A stretch of 64,000 nt of DNA from Virgibacillus sp. 7505 (GCF_002272135.1 NZ_NPBF01000025.1:62001-126000), one strand, 5' to 3'. Counted from the first letter of the stretch, positions 1 to 9,777 are shown. Notes: generated from the sequence alone by a model not told the origin. Translations and numbers: made by a program.

Positions 1-179
1 ACTATTTCTTGTTCAGGGATTACAGCAGCACCCTGAATCATTACATTCCTTACATGTTCTGGGCCATTCCGTACATCGATTAGAAAGTATTTTTCCGGAT
101 TGGCTTGATTTGATCTCATGTAATCCATTGGGCTTATTGTAGCTTCCAGACGTGCATTGAAATATTCTAGTGCATTCAT
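1..179 (-). CDS. Rhodanese-like domain protein, N-terminal part (cut by window edge)
   Basis: The gene reads leftward from an ATG at 179-177 and runs off the window, so only about 59 residues are visible. The segment KYFLIDVRNGPEHV followed by IQGAAVIP matches the start of a rhodanese fold, where the conserved aspartate-valine-arginine sits ahead of the active-site loop. The catalytic cysteine loop lies outside the window, so sulfurtransferase activity cannot be judged. An AGGAGAG ribosome binding site precedes the start. The MarR gene ends 15 nt upstream on the same strand, so the two are probably one operon. Confidence 0.75.
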   Translation of the reverse strand, partial: MNALEYFNARLEATISPMDYMRSNQANPEKYFLIDVRNGPEHVRNVMIQGAAVIPEQEI

Positions 180-194
180 TTATATACTCTCCTT

Positions 195-614
195 TTATAA
201 TGACTTCCAAATTTTAATGAGATAATCTTTCAATAATTGTCTTTCCTGCTGGTTTAAAGGGTTTAAAACTTCTGATTCTATATCAGTCAGGAATTCCCAG
301 CGAGAAGTTAAAACCTCGTTGCCTTTTTCCGTAATGAGAAGACTATAGGATCTTCTATCATTCGGATTTCTTGTCCTTTCCACGAATCCCAACCCTTCCA
401 AGTGATCGATATGACTAACCATTGTTGTACGATCGATTTGGAGATTTTCTGAAATATCTTTTTGCGCGGTATAAGGGTTTTCCAGCACATATAAAAGAAC
501 ACCATATTGTCTGGCATTAATGTGGAAGGGGACAAGACCTTCTGCAAATTTATTTTCCATTTGCTGCAAAACCTTCCCAAGTAAGAAGCCATAAGATTGA
601 TTCCATTTATTCAT
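195..614 (-). CDS. MarR family transcriptional regulator
   Basis: 139 residues, the normal length for a MarR winged-helix repressor. A helix-turn-helix core is visible around residues 45-75 (TAQKDISENLQIDRTTMVSHIDHL), followed by the wing with NPNDRRSYSLLITEKG, a family hallmark (D-x-R-R-x-x-x-L-T-x-x-G). Such proteins bind as dimers to inverted repeats and release on binding small ligands or on cysteine oxidation. This one has no obvious cysteine pair, so ligand binding is more likely. It precedes the rhodanese-domain gene by 15 nt and has a dyad-rich region immediately upstream, suggesting autoregulation. The ligand is unknown. Confidence 0.88.
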   Translation of the reverse strand: MNKWNQSYGFLLGKVLQQMENKFAEGLVPFHINARQYGVLLYVLENPYTAQKDISENLQIDRTTMVSHIDHLEGLGFVERTRNPNDRRSYSLLITEKGNEVLTSRWEFLTDIESEVLNPLNQQERQLLKDYLIKIWKSL

Positions 615-632
615 TGTTACTCACCTCGGATG

Positions 633-671
633 ATTAATCAGTTAATTATATAATCAGTTTAACTGATTAAT
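633..671. promoter_or_regulatory. Repeated ATCAGTT dyads, probable MarR operator
   Basis: Just upstream of the MarR start lie three copies of the half-site ATCAGTT/AACTGAT. The right-hand pair forms AATCAGTTTAACTGATT (652-668), symmetric around a single central base. A third copy lies at 638-644. MarR proteins normally bind such dyads over their own promoter. The assignment to this MarR is inferred from position. Confidence 0.6.
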
Positions 672-808
672 TTATAAAAAGCAATTGTTAAAGAAAATGT
701 GTATTCTACATTGCACGAGATCGATGGAAACATTGTGAAAAGTATCAAGAAATATAGAAAGCAATATTTTACCCTTATTTCAGTTTTATTTACCATTGCC
801 ACTCAATG

Positions 809-822
809 TGTAAGCGCTTTAA
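809..822 (+). promoter_or_regulatory. cre-like CcpA site upstream of melA
   Basis: TGTAAGCGCTTTAA matches the catabolite-responsive element consensus (TGWAARCGYTWNCW) except for the C near the 3' end. It lies about 60 nt upstream of melA in a 266-nt intergenic region. The expected effect is glucose repression of the alpha-galactoside genes. Confidence 0.7.
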
Positions 823-880
823 CATTGACTAAGGCAATGATTGAAAAAGTGAATCTTTTCATTATCCAGGAGGCTGTCAG

Positions 881-2212
881 ATGAAAAAAATTACGTTTAT
901 CGGAGCGGGGAGTACAATTTTCACAAAGAACGTATTAGGTGATTGCATGTTGTCTCCTGCACTGCAAGGATTCGAATTTGCTTTATTCGATATCAACGAG
1001 GAGCGGTTGGAGGAGTCAGAGCTGTTGTTAAATGCATTGAAGTTTTCATTGCAGGCAGATGTCACCATCAAGGCATATACAAATCGAAAAGAAGCGCTAA
1101 AGCAAGCGAGTTACGTTATTAACGCGATACAAGTGGGCGGTTATAAGCCGAGTACTGTAATCGACTTTGAGATTCCGAAGAAGTATGGGCTCCGGCAGAC
1201 AATCGCCGATACGGTTGGGATAGGGGGTATATTCCGGTCGCTGCGGACAATTCCGGTAATGCTTGATATCGCCAAGGATATCGAGGAAGTCTGTCCAGAT
1301 GCTTGGTTATTAAATTACACGAATCCAATGGCAGCTCTTACAGGTGCGGTTTCTCGTTTTACGAATGTGAAAATGGTCGGGCTGTGTCATAGTGTGCAGG
1401 TGTGCACGAGGGATCTGCTGAGGGATCTTAATATTCCGCATGATAATATTGAGGAGCGAATCGCCGGTATTAACCATATGGCTTGGCTGCTTGAGATCAA
1501 ATCGAATGGCAAGGACTTGTACCCTGAGATCAAAAAGCGTGCTAAAGCAAAACAAACAGAAAAGCATCATGATATGGTTCGCTATGAGTTAATGGACAAA
1601 TTCGGCTATTACGTAACGGAATCCTCTGAGCACAATGCGGAGTACCATCCGTATTTTATCAAAGATAAGTATCCGGAATTGATTGATCGGCTGAATATTC
1701 CGCTCGATGAGTACCCGCGTCGTTGTGAGGCACAAATTGACAATTGGCAGAAAACCAAAAGCGAGCTGATGAACAATCAAGGTTTAACCCATAAGCGTTC
1801 TCGAGAATATGGGTCGCGGATCATTGAAGCCATGGAAACAAATGAACCGTTTGTATTTGGCGGGAATGTCGTGAATACGGGGGGACTGATCAGCAACTTA
1901 CCTGTAAAAGCGGTTGTAGAAGTGCCTTGTATAGCGAACCGAAATGGAATTACACCAGCCTATATGGGCGAATTGCCGGAACAGCTGGCGGCTTTAAATC
2001 GCACAAATATCAATACACAGCTCGTAACGATTGAAGCTGCAATGACAAAATCAAAAGAAAAAATCTATCAGGCAGCGCTGCTTGATCCGCACACCGCTGC
2101 TGAGCTTTCTATGGAGGATATTATCAGTATGTGTGATGATTTAATTGAGGCACATGGTGAGATGCTGCCAGCGTACCATTCTGAAAGTGAAACGGTCAGC
2201 CTTAGAAATTAA
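881..2212 (+). CDS. melA: Alpha-galactosidase, glycoside hydrolase family 4
   Basis: 443 residues, typical of GH4. The N-terminus carries the NAD-binding GAGST loop (residues 8-12) of a Rossmann fold. NYTNPMA (around 146-152), GLCHSVQ (around 167-173) and INHMAW (around 197-202) hold the metal-binding cysteine and histidine of the family. GH4 enzymes cleave melibiose, raffinose and related sugars by an NAD- and Mn-dependent oxidation-elimination route in the cytoplasm. The start follows AGGAGG with good spacing. The downstream sugar ABC transporter fits an alpha-galactoside role. Other GH4 specificities (alpha-glucosidase, galacturonidase) are not fully excluded. Confidence 0.88.
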   Translation: MKKITFIGAGSTIFTKNVLGDCMLSPALQGFEFALFDINEERLEESELLLNALKFSLQADVTIKAYTNRKEALKQASYVINAIQVGGYKPSTVIDFEIPKKYGLRQTIADTVGIGGIFRSLRTIPVMLDIAKDIEEVCPDAWLLNYTNPMAALTGAVSRFTNVKMVGLCHSVQVCTRDLLRDLNIPHDNIEERIAGINHMAWLLEIKSNGKDLYPEIKKRAKAKQTEKHHDMVRYELMDKFGYYVTESSEHNAEYHPYFIKDKYPELIDRLNIPLDEYPRRCEAQIDNWQKTKSELMNNQGLTHKRSREYGSRIIEAMETNEPFVFGGNVVNTGGLISNLPVKAVVEVPCIANRNGITPAYMGELPEQLAALNRTNINTQLVTIEAAMTKSKEKIYQAALLDPHTAAELSMEDIISMCDDLIEAHGEMLPAYHSESETVSLRN

Positions 2213-2236
2213 AGGCTGTTAGTTTCTGAATATAAA

Positions 2237-2250
2237 TGTAAGCGCTTTAA
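2237..2250 (+). promoter_or_regulatory. cre-like CcpA site between melA and msmE
   Basis: A second exact copy of TGTAAGCGCTTTAA lies in the 77-nt gap between melA and the binding-protein gene. It may act as an internal roadblock or mark an independent promoter for the transporter genes. Confidence 0.65.
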
Positions 2251-2289
2251 AAATGGTGGTCTATCAAAAATAGAAATGTGAGGGATATC

Positions 2290-3537
2290 ATGAATAAGAA
2301 AATGACATTACTTCTAGTTTCTTTATCAGCGGCTTTTGTACTGTCGGCGTGCGGAAACGGTGCAAGTGGGGATGGACAAACGAAATTAACGCTCATGTCA
2401 ACAGCAACGAATAAGGCAGACCAAGAAATTTTTAAGGAAGTCGTGTCTGAATTTGAAGAGGAAAATCCGGATATCGATATTGAAGATACGTATCCAACCG
2501 ATGGGTATGAAGAGATGGCACGCGTCAAGATGGCAGCAAACGATATGCCAGACCTATTTGATACACATGGCTGGTCAACTACTCGTTATGCCGAATATAC
2601 CGAGGATCTAAGTGATATGGAATGGACAGGGAATTTGGATGAAGCAATGGCTGATATTTTAACAGATGAGACTGGAAAGCTGAATGCTTATCCGATAAAC
2701 CAAGCACTTGATGGACTGACCTATAACAAAAATCTGTTGGATGAGTATGGGATCGAGCCGCCAGAAACGTTTGATGAGTTTATGACAGCACTCGAAACAG
2801 TGAAAGAAAAGAGTAACGGAGAGGTTGTGCCTTTCTGGCTGGGCGGTTCAGATAAAAGCCAATTTGGTCAGTACTTCGATCAGTTCGCAACTCCGCTGTT
2901 GATCACATCGCCTTCCAACAGCCATGGTGATGCTTTGCTGGATGGATCCTTTGATTGGTCAAATTACACGTATCTGCCGGAGAAGCTGAAAGAGATGAAT
3001 GATAAAGGATTGCTGAATAAGGATGCAGTTACGGCACAAATAACACAGGTTGCGGAGCTGCTAGCTCAGAACAAAGTGGCCTTTATTATGATGAGTGGCT
3101 CGATAGGACGTGAGGTATCCGAGCTTAATCCAGATGTGCAGCTGGGCACGATGCCGGTTCCAGCGATACATGAAGACGATAAACCGAGCTGGATTGGCGG
3201 CGAACGATTTACTTTAGCTATTTCTAAGGACTCCGAGCATAAGGAAGAAGCCAAGAAATTCATCGATTATATTGCACAGCCGGAAGTAGCGAAAAAGTTT
3301 GCGGAAGGAACGTCACTGCCTGATGCGTTAACGAATGTTGATGCCGAGAATTATTTTGCCGATTTCTACAGCCAGTATGAAGGTACACGGATTGAGCCTT
3401 ATTTTGACCGTGCTTACTTGCCAAGCGGCATGTGGGATCCAATGGGAGCAACAGGTCAGGAGCTTATCTCAGGAGCAATGGCGCCGGAACAAGTATCAAA
3501 GAAAATGAGCGAAGAATATAGTCGCTTAGTGAAATAA
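2290..3537 (+). CDS. msmE: Sugar ABC transporter substrate-binding lipoprotein (MsmE-like)
   Basis: 415 residues from the ATG at 2290, which has GAGGG a few bases upstream. A GTG in frame at 2278 overlaps that ribosome binding site and is less likely. The N-terminus is a lipoprotein signal (hydrophobic stretch then LSAC lipobox). The rest is a family 1 extracellular solute-binding fold, with the DLFDTHGW and FAEGTSLP segments seen in this class. It should capture an alpha-galactoside, probably raffinose or melibiose, and deliver it to the two permeases downstream. No ATPase is encoded here; a shared MsmX-type ATPase elsewhere is the usual solution in Bacillaceae. Confidence 0.85.
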   Translation: MNKKMTLLLVSLSAAFVLSACGNGASGDGQTKLTLMSTATNKADQEIFKEVVSEFEEENPDIDIEDTYPTDGYEEMARVKMAANDMPDLFDTHGWSTTRYAEYTEDLSDMEWTGNLDEAMADILTDETGKLNAYPINQALDGLTYNKNLLDEYGIEPPETFDEFMTALETVKEKSNGEVVPFWLGGSDKSQFGQYFDQFATPLLITSPSNSHGDALLDGSFDWSNYTYLPEKLKEMNDKGLLNKDAVTAQITQVAELLAQNKVAFIMMSGSIGREVSELNPDVQLGTMPVPAIHEDDKPSWIGGERFTLAISKDSEHKEEAKKFIDYIAQPEVAKKFAEGTSLPDALTNVDAENYFADFYSQYEGTRIEPYFDRAYLPSGMWDPMGATGQELISGAMAPEQVSKKMSEEYSRLVK

Positions 3538-3569
3538 CAAACTGAGGGAGCGGATGCTCCCTTTGTTTA
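3537..3569 (+). terminator. Hairpin between msmE and msmF
   Basis: The inverted repeat GGGAGC-GGAT-GCTCCC, extended outward by AACAAA/TTTGTT pairing, sits right after the msmE stop. It lacks a strong T-run, so it more likely stabilises the msmE end of the message or partly attenuates. That is a common way to make more binding protein than permease. Confidence 0.55.
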
Positions 3570-3588
3570 CTAAAAGGAGATGAAGAGA

Positions 3589-4503
3589 ATGGATCAGCCT
3601 TTATCATCGACTGCACAAGCGAAAAAAGCGAAAAAACGCAGAAAAGAATCCTCTCTTTGGTGGATGTACCTGCCAAGTGTCTTGCTCGTCCTGCTGTTTA
3701 TTGTGTATCCCTTTTTAGATGGCATCCGAATATCCTTAACGAACTGGAATGGATTTTCACAAGTCTATGATTATATTGGGCTTGAGCAATACAAGCGAAT
3801 GTTTGCAGATCCGGACACATGGCTTGTTGTAAAGAACACCCTGCTGTACGGAATTGGGAGTACATTACTGCAAAATATTATCGGGCTGGGCTATGCATTA
3901 TTGCTTAATCAGCAACTGAAGGTACGGACCTTAACGCGCACGATCATTTACTTACCTGTTATTATCAGCCCGCTTGTCATGGGTTACATCTGGTACTTCT
4001 TCTTTGCCTATCAAGGAGGAGCGCTGAACGATATTTATAACTGGCTTGGTTTGGATCCAGTCAATGCGCTAGGGAACCCAGAGGTGAACCCATACATTAT
4101 CGTTTTCGTTAATACATTTCAGTTTGTGGGTGTTGCGATGATCATCTATTTGGCTGGTTTGCAGAGTATTTCCAAGGAATATTATGAAGCGGCGAATATA
4201 GATGGTGCGTCAAGCTGGTCTAAATTCAAAAATATCACGCTGCCATTGCTGGCACCTGCGATTACCATCAATGTGGTTATCAACATTATTGGTGGATTGA
4301 AATTATTCGATGTAATTGTCTCGCTGACAAATGGCGGACCGGGAAATGCCTCTCAATCGATGTCGACATTTATGTATTCCCTTTATTTTGCGCGGCAGGA
4401 TGCCGGTTATGCAGCAACGCAAGGGGTATTAATGGCACTGATTATCCTAGTGCTTAGTTTGGGAGCACTTCTCTACTTAAAACGAAAAGAGGTGGAAGCA
4501 TAA
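3589..4503 (+). CDS. msmF: Sugar ABC transporter permease (MsmF-like)
   Basis: 304 residues with six predicted membrane helices. The EAA loop [22 protein letters not shown], which docks to the ATPase, is clear. The ATG at 3589 is chosen because AGGAG lies 9 nt upstream; the in-frame ATG at 3580 directly abuts that site. It belongs to the MalF-type permeases for oligosaccharides. It overlaps the next gene by one base (TAATG), indicating translational coupling with msmG. Confidence 0.85.
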   Translation: MDQPLSSTAQAKKAKKRRKESSLWWMYLPSVLLVLLFIVYPFLDGIRISLTNWNGFSQVYDYIGLEQYKRMFADPDTWLVVKNTLLYGIGSTLLQNIIGLGYALLLNQQLKVRTLTRTIIYLPVIISPLVMGYIWYFFFAYQGGALNDIYNWLGLDPVNALGNPEVNPYIIVFVNTFQFVGVAMIIYLAGLQSISKEYYEAANIDGASSWSKFKNITLPLLAPAITINVVINIIGGLKLFDVIVSLTNGGPGNASQSMSTFMYSLYFARQDAGYAATQGVLMALIILVLSLGALLYLKRKEVEA

Positions 4504-5333
4504 TGAATCAAGTATCCAAAAGAGCCAAATGGTTTTTAACAGCTGTGGCTTTAGTGATAACTTTGCTCCACTTAATTCCTTACTACATTTTATTAACTAC
4601 CTCTTTTAAACGAGCCGGCGATTTTTCATCAAAATGGCTGTTCCCGGATTACTTTAGCTTCGAAAACTTTACAAATGCTTGGGAACAGGCGAATTTGTCT
4701 AATGCGTTAATGAATACCTTTGTCATTACTTTCTTTGCGGCAGCAATGCTCATATTGTTCGGTTCCTTGGCAGCCTATGCACTGGCAAGGCGTCAAACAA
4801 AGCTGAATAAGTATGTGTATATGCTGTTTGTTGCAGTGATGGTCATCCCGCCGCTGACGGCTCTTGTACCGTTGTATCAGCTCGTCGTAGACGTTGGTCT
4901 TATGAATACACGCCTGGTTGCAGTACTCAATAACGTAGCCGCATTTTTGCCATTAACCATCTTCCTGTACGCTGGTTTTATTCGTTCCACAGTACCGAAA
5001 GAATTGGAGGAAGCCGCGAAAATGGATGGTGCCAGCACGATTGGAATCTTCTTTCGCGTAGTGTTCCCGCTGCTGAAGCCAATTACGGCAACAGTATTAA
5101 TCCTGTCCTGTGTATATATTTGGAACGACTATCAATTTGCTATCTTCTTCTTACAAGATTCCGATATGCATACATTGACTGTAGCCCTGTCAAGCTTCTT
5201 CGGGCAAAACACCAGCCAACTCGGCCTTGTCGGAGCAGCTGCACTGATTGCATCGCTACCAATGGTTTTCTTGTTTCTGTTCCTGCAGCGCTTCTTTATT
5301 GAAGGACTTGCAGCGGGAAGTGTCAAAGGGTAA
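4503..5333 (+). CDS. msmG: Sugar ABC transporter permease (MsmG-like)
   Basis: 276 residues, MalG-type inner-membrane permease with about six helices. The EAA motif reads EAAKMDGASTIGIFFRVVFPLL and the protein ends in AAGSVKG, a typical MalG-family C-terminus. It pairs with msmF to form the channel of the alpha-galactoside importer. The last gene of the transport unit, it is followed by a weak hairpin and the AraC regulator. Confidence 0.86.
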   Translation: MNQVSKRAKWFLTAVALVITLLHLIPYYILLTTSFKRAGDFSSKWLFPDYFSFENFTNAWEQANLSNALMNTFVITFFAAAMLILFGSLAAYALARRQTKLNKYVYMLFVAVMVIPPLTALVPLYQLVVDVGLMNTRLVAVLNNVAAFLPLTIFLYAGFIRSTVPKELEEAAKMDGASTIGIFFRVVFPLLKPITATVLILSCVYIWNDYQFAIFFLQDSDMHTLTVALSSFFGQNTSQLGLVGAAALIASLPMVFLFLFLQRFFIEGLAAGSVKG

Positions 5334-5369
5334 GGAAAAGTCTTATCAAAAGCATAAGCAAGCAAAAGT

Positions 5370-5394
5370 AAAGCGGCTATTTTCCAGTCGCTTT
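5370..5394 (+). terminator. Weak hairpin after msmG
   Basis: AAAGCG and CGCTTT form a six-base stem, extended by CT/AG pairs, followed by GTTTGTGTTT. It is a plausible partial terminator between the transporter genes and the AraC gene 93 nt downstream. Confidence 0.4.
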
Positions 5395-5426
5395 GTTTGT
5401 GTTTATAGTTGGATCGGAGGAGGATT

Positions 5427-6323
5427 ATGTCTGTTAATCGGCGTGAGGAAGGGTACGGTGTATATGGTTTTCACTTTTACGACGCACTCTTTAATGAGAT
5501 GGCAAACATTTTACTGCTTGGAAAAGATAAAAAAGTGCCTGGCACTATCTATGATTGGTATGGCATGCAGCGAGAGGACGTAGGGACTTACGTATTCCAA
5601 TATACATTATCAGGAACAGGACAAATTCAGATTGAAGGAACTAACTATACGTTGGGGCCAGGAGAAGCATTTATGGTGGAAATACCAAGTGATCATCGTT
5701 ATTATCTGCCAAAGGACAGTGACGGATGGGAATTCATTTTTATTACGTTAGTAGGCAGCAAAGCAGCCGAATGCTGGAGATTTGCTAAAGCGCAAAGCGG
5801 ATCTGTGTTAAAAATTTCCCCTGATTCAAAATTGATTCATCTGTTGTTCCGTATTTATCAGGATACGGCTGATCAGAAGATTACCGATGTCTATCATGCC
5901 TCGGCAAAAGCCTATGAGTTTATGATGGAAGTGTACCGGTTTATTAGAAACATCGAAAAATCACCAAACGATCTTTCTTTCCAAATAGCTAAAACACTCT
6001 CCTATATCCAAACGCAATATGCTGACCCTCTTACATTGAATGATATTGCAGCTGTTTCTGGCTACTCACGTTATTATTTTCTGAAGCAGTTTCAGAAGGA
6101 GCTGCATATGACTCCGATTCAGTATCTAACCAAGATTAGAGTGCAGAAAGCAGCCGATCTCCTGCTTGCGACAACTTATTCTGTTAACGAAATTGCTGTG
6201 AAAGTAGGCTACGCCAATGCTAATTATTTCAATAAGGTCTTCCGTAAAGCAGTGGGGATGTCTGCCGGTAAGTTCAGGAGGAGCAAGGATGCATCTAAGA
6301 TTGATCATTTGATTATTGATTAG
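5427..6323 (+). CDS. AraC family transcriptional regulator (MsmR-like)
   Basis: 298 residues from the ATG at 5427, which is preceded by GGAGGAGG; an upstream TTG frame extension would place the ribosome site inside the coding region. The N-terminal half is a cupin-like sugar-binding domain (TLGPGEAFMVEIPSDHRYYL). The C-terminal 100 residues are a double helix-turn-helix of AraC type, with LNDIAAVSGYSRYYFLKQF and VNEIAVKVGYANANYFNKVF. It most likely activates the melA-msmEFG genes on sensing an alpha-galactoside. The order is like streptococcal msm loci, where the regulator is also linked. Confidence 0.85.
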   Translation: MSVNRREEGYGVYGFHFYDALFNEMANILLLGKDKKVPGTIYDWYGMQREDVGTYVFQYTLSGTGQIQIEGTNYTLGPGEAFMVEIPSDHRYYLPKDSDGWEFIFITLVGSKAAECWRFAKAQSGSVLKISPDSKLIHLLFRIYQDTADQKITDVYHASAKAYEFMMEVYRFIRNIEKSPNDLSFQIAKTLSYIQTQYADPLTLNDIAAVSGYSRYYFLKQFQKELHMTPIQYLTKIRVQKAADLLLATTYSVNEIAVKVGYANANYFNKVFRKAVGMSAGKFRRSKDASKIDHLIID

Positions 6324-6337
6324 GTGCGGCTTAAAAG

Positions 6338-6373
6338 GCAATAACCCCTATTGAGTAAAATAGGGGTTATTGC
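6338..6373. terminator. Hairpin between the convergent AraC and fbp genes
   Basis: GCAATAACCCCTATT and its inverse complement form a near-perfect 15-base stem with a short loop in the 85-nt space between convergent genes. T-runs on both sides are short, so it may work in both directions with modest efficiency. Confidence 0.65.
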
Positions 6374-6408
6374 AAATTACGTATTGGGGAAATAGGTATC
6401 TTTCATTC

Positions 6409-8340
6409 TTACTTCATATACCGATATTCCATCAAATCCTTAAGTATATTGATCTCCTGGCATAATTCCTCACCAACATTCGTCTCCAGAACCTTTTTCC
6501 GCTCCAGTTCTTTATCCACCAGTCGCTTAACGGATAATACATCTGTTCCGTCATGCAGCACTTCGTTCTTGGAGTTGAAATGCTTATGGGCGACGAGCTT
6601 CATGCCGTAGGAGTTATACAATAATGTGTATCCAGCGATGCCTGTCTTCGATTGATAGGCTTTGGAAAATCCGCCATCGATAACGATTATTTTCCCGTTC
6701 GCTTTGATCGGATTTTCTCCTTCAATCTCTTTTACAGGTGTATGACCATTAATGATGTGGCCATGCTCCGGATCTAAATCAAATTCTATCAGGATCTTTT
6801 CGCAGGTTTCCTCGTTTTCGCGCAGGTGGTAATAATGGTTTTTGATTTCTTTATGGGTCACTTTATCACTGATAAAATAACGCTCAAAGGTTGTCATCGC
6901 TCTTTTACCGAATAGGGAAGAGTATTCACCTGTCCATAAGTACCAGACCATATCTGTCGCCAAATCATCTGTTTCTTCTGGATGAGCAAATGAGTGACGA
7001 AGATATTGCTCGAATCTATCCAGCAGCTCGCGGCCTGCGTAGCTCTTACCATCAATCTCCATTTTCTCCATATTGCCATTTTCATCTACCGGTATGCATC
7101 CATGAATCAATAGGTTGCCGTTATATCGCAGATAAAGACTGCCTTTCCTCATAAGGAAGTTCATATGACGAGCCAGCTTTTCGGAATGCTGCACAGAGAA
7201 TAGCAGCTTGTCGATCACTTGCTGTTCTTCCTCCAGCAGCATGTCAGGCTGCTTAGGATTGATTGTGGTGAAGCATGTATTTTCTAATGGGTAAGACTTG
7301 CCATTCAATGTAATCTCGTTTGTGTCAAAATCGATCTTCTCAAGCAGCAATCGTTCTTCCATATTGAAAAACTTTCTTCTTTTGATAATTGGGCTTTCCA
7401 GCTTGAATTGAATCATGGAAATGGCCTGATGCATTTTAGTTATTTGTATAATTTCTTCTTCAGATGTTTTCTTATCTGCTTGCGTTTTAGGACGGAAAGC
7501 AGGGTTATCGTCATAATATTTCTCTGCTAGATTCAATAGCGGACGCAGGTTGATGCCATACACATCTTCGATAATGTCCAAGTTGTCATAGCGCGCACAA
7601 ATTCGAAGGATATTCGCCAGGCAAACCTTTGATCCGGCAAAGGCACCAATCCACAGGACATCGTGATTGCCCCATTGCACATCAACAGAATGATAATTGA
7701 TGAGTTCTTCCATAATTTTATCCGGTTCAGGTCCGCGATCATAAATATCACCTACGACATGCAGATGATCCACTACCAGCTGATGCGTACTGTAGGCAAG
7801 CCCTGTTATAAGCTTATCAGCTTGTCCGAGCGAGATGACTTGCTCGAGAATCTCGTGATAATACTGCTCCTTATTTCCGGATTCCTCTGTTTTATATAGA
7901 AGTTCTTCAATAATATAAGCAAATTGATTAGGTAACGCCTTGCGCAATTTCGAACGCGTATATTTGGAAGAGGCATACGAGATAAGCTTGATCATCCGTT
8001 TGATCGTCTTTTTGTACCACTCGTTTAGATCTTCTTCCTGATTAAAGTCATTTTTAATGATTTGCAGTTTCTCTTCTGGATAATAAACCAAAGCAGCCAG
8101 CTCATCGATTTCTTTTTCAAAGATAACGCCGCTGAAGATATCCCTGATTTTTTCTTTTACTCTTCCAGAGCCGTTTCGCAGCACATGCTGGAAGGCTTGA
8201 TATTCTCCATGTAAGTCACTGACAAAGTGCTCCGTACCCTTAGGGAGATTGAGAATTGCTTTTAGGTTGATGATTTCAGTGACTACTTTTTCTTCCGTGT
8301 CATATTTCTGAGCTAGTAAGTCTAAGTATTTGGTGTTCAA
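6409..8340 (-). CDS. fbp: Fructose-1,6-bisphosphatase class III
   Basis: 643 residues, matching the unusually large Firmicutes class III enzyme. It hydrolyses fructose 1,6-bisphosphate to fructose 6-phosphate in gluconeogenesis. Metallophosphatase motifs are visible: [10 protein letters not shown] (41-50), [15 protein letters not shown] (around 193-207) and WGNHDVLW (around 222), then INGHTPVKE near residue 550. The start is a TTG ten bases after AAAGGAG. It stands alone, flanked by a hairpin and a long non-coding stretch. Bacillus fbp is usually controlled post-translationally, for example by phosphoenolpyruvate; nothing here shows transcriptional control. Confidence 0.95.
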   Translation of the reverse strand: MNTKYLDLLAQKYDTEEKVVTEIINLKAILNLPKGTEHFVSDLHGEYQAFQHVLRNGSGRVKEKIRDIFSGVIFEKEIDELAALVYYPEEKLQIIKNDFNQEEDLNEWYKKTIKRMIKLISYASSKYTRSKLRKALPNQFAYIIEELLYKTEESGNKEQYYHEILEQVISLGQADKLITGLAYSTHQLVVDHLHVVGDIYDRGPEPDKIMEELINYHSVDVQWGNHDVLWIGAFAGSKVCLANILRICARYDNLDIIEDVYGINLRPLLNLAEKYYDDNPAFRPKTQADKKTSEEEIIQITKMHQAISMIQFKLESPIIKRRKFFNMEERLLLEKIDFDTNEITLNGKSYPLENTCFTTINPKQPDMLLEEEQQVIDKLLFSVQHSEKLARHMNFLMRKGSLYLRYNGNLLIHGCIPVDENGNMEKMEIDGKSYAGRELLDRFEQYLRHSFAHPEETDDLATDMVWYLWTGEYSSLFGKRAMTTFERYFISDKVTHKEIKNHYYHLRENEETCEKILIEFDLDPEHGHIINGHTPVKEIEGENPIKANGKIIVIDGGFSKAYQSKTGIAGYTLLYNSYGMKLVAHKHFNSKNEVLHDGTDVLSVKRLVDKELERKKVLETNVGEELCQEINILKDLMEYRYMK

Positions 8341-8880
8341 GATTATGTATCTCCTTTCAGAATTACTAACTTTTACATAATTTTACTTCTTCCATTATAA
8401 AATAAATTTGCAAGTATAGGTGGAATTTGTGCTATTGTATCGAATTTTAATAGTTACATAATTGATAGTATCTTATTTTTCCCTTTCTGAACAAGCTGTG
8501 AAACAGGATAAGATTTACAGTTATATTCTGAAATATAACTCGTTTGTTGATATGGTTGTTTTCATAGATAAAGAGGATCTGACAGAAATGTAAGCATGGG
8601 TATTGAACAGCAGGCAGTGTCGCAACTTAACAGGTAATCAGTTCGCGGAAAATCGTTGTCAGAATGCAAGCGAAGGAATAGATGGAAGAGGATGTCTTAT
8701 TTATAAAACGATAAAATATATGGTGAAGAAACAAAGAGAAAGGAAGGCAATCCCTTAAGAGGAAATGACCTTTCTTTTTTTGTATGTAGATTGGAGTCTC
8801 CACCTATACTGGAAATTAGCAGAGGTCATACTGCTTGTGGTAAAATTATAAGGTTAAAAATTTTAGAATGAGGTATTTGT
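8341..8880. other. 540-nt non-coding stretch between fbp and yitT, possible small RNA
   Basis: No convincing gene was found. Two structured pieces stand out. A perfect hairpin with 9-base arms and a CTGA loop lies at 8519-8540. A terminator-like element lies at 8737-8781 (AGAAAGG paired with CCTTTCT, then six further T). The segment between them, 8541-8736, could be a small RNA ending at that terminator, or the remnant of a lost gene. Only very short reading frames without good ribosome sites occur in it. Confidence 0.3.
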
Positions 8881-9753
8881 ATGAGCAAAATCAGAAAGCG
8901 TAACCGAAGTAAGTTATTCATTTTGTTACGAGGACTGTTCGTCATCCTCGGAGGATTCATCGCAGCATACGGCTTGGAAACCGTCCTGATCCCAAACAAC
9001 GTATCAGACGGAGGCGTCACTGGTATCAGTATCGTCATTTCTCAACTTGCCGGTTTGCCGCTAGGTGCACTAATCGCTATTATCAACCTTCCGTTTGTAT
9101 GGTTGGGTTATAAACAGATAGGGAAAAGCTTCGCGATTTATTCCATTATCGGAATCGCGTCATTATCAATAGGTACGGTTCTCATGCATCATACTCCAGC
9201 AATTATCGAAGGAGACACTTTGCTCGTCACCGTTGTCGGAGGTATTATCCTAGGTTTAGGTATGGGTCTTGCATTGCGTAATGGCGGAGCAGTAGACGGC
9301 ATTGATATGCTGGCAGTTCTTCTATCACGTAAACTACCATTTGGAACAAGTGATTTGATCTTATTCCTTAATATGTTTGTCTTCATCTTTGTTTCCACTG
9401 TATTTGGTCTGACGGGAGCCATTCTCTCAGCAATCGCCTACTTTATCGCATCCAAAGTCATCCACATTGTAGAAGAAGGTTTAAGCGGTTCGAAAACCTT
9501 CAAGATCATTACAACCGAGCCGAAGTTAATGGTGGAAACCATTCGTGACCGGCTTGGACGAAGCGCTACCTATAAGGAAGCTTACGGCGGATATACACAT
9601 GAGAAATTCATGGAAATCACTTGTGTCATTAACCGTCTAGAGGAAAGTAAGCTGAAAGAAATCATCAATGATATTGATGATGGAGCTTTTGTTACGATTT
9701 ATGATGTAGCGGAAGTAAAGGGTGGTACCTTTAGGAAGAGTGATATTCACTAA
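8881..9753 (+). CDS. yitT: YitT family membrane protein (DUF161 + DUF2179)
   Basis: 290 residues. About five membrane helices fill residues 15-195, with the family signature of an early helix followed by NNVSDGGVTGISI. The C-terminal 80 residues form the soluble DUF2179 domain (KTFKIITTEPKLMVETIRDRLGRSATYKEAYGGYT). Bacillaceae have several paralogues (YitT, YqfU, YpjC, YvjA), so the symbol marks the family, not strict orthology. Function is unknown; a transport role is often suggested. GAGG precedes the ATG. Confidence 0.85.
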   Translation: MSKIRKRNRSKLFILLRGLFVILGGFIAAYGLETVLIPNNVSDGGVTGISIVISQLAGLPLGALIAIINLPFVWLGYKQIGKSFAIYSIIGIASLSIGTVLMHHTPAIIEGDTLLVTVVGGIILGLGMGLALRNGGAVDGIDMLAVLLSRKLPFGTSDLILFLNMFVFIFVSTVFGLTGAILSAIAYFIASKVIHIVEEGLSGSKTFKIITTEPKLMVETIRDRLGRSATYKEAYGGYTHEKFMEITCVINRLEESKLKEIINDIDDGAFVTIYDVAEVKGGTFRKSDIH

Positions 9754-9777
9754 GGTTCTAGAATGTAATCAGTTTTT

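Noticed and set aside
13-210. 65-residue minus-strand reading frame
   Set aside because: It is out of frame with the rhodanese-domain gene, which has a clear start and motif in the same DNA.
699-884. Possible 61-residue gene before melA
   Set aside because: It needs a GTG start with no ribosome site, and covers the cre and the melA ribosome binding site. The region is better read as promoter.
8560-8700. Short open frames in the fbp-yitT gap
   Set aside because: They are about 10-13 codons, without ribosome sites or coding signature.
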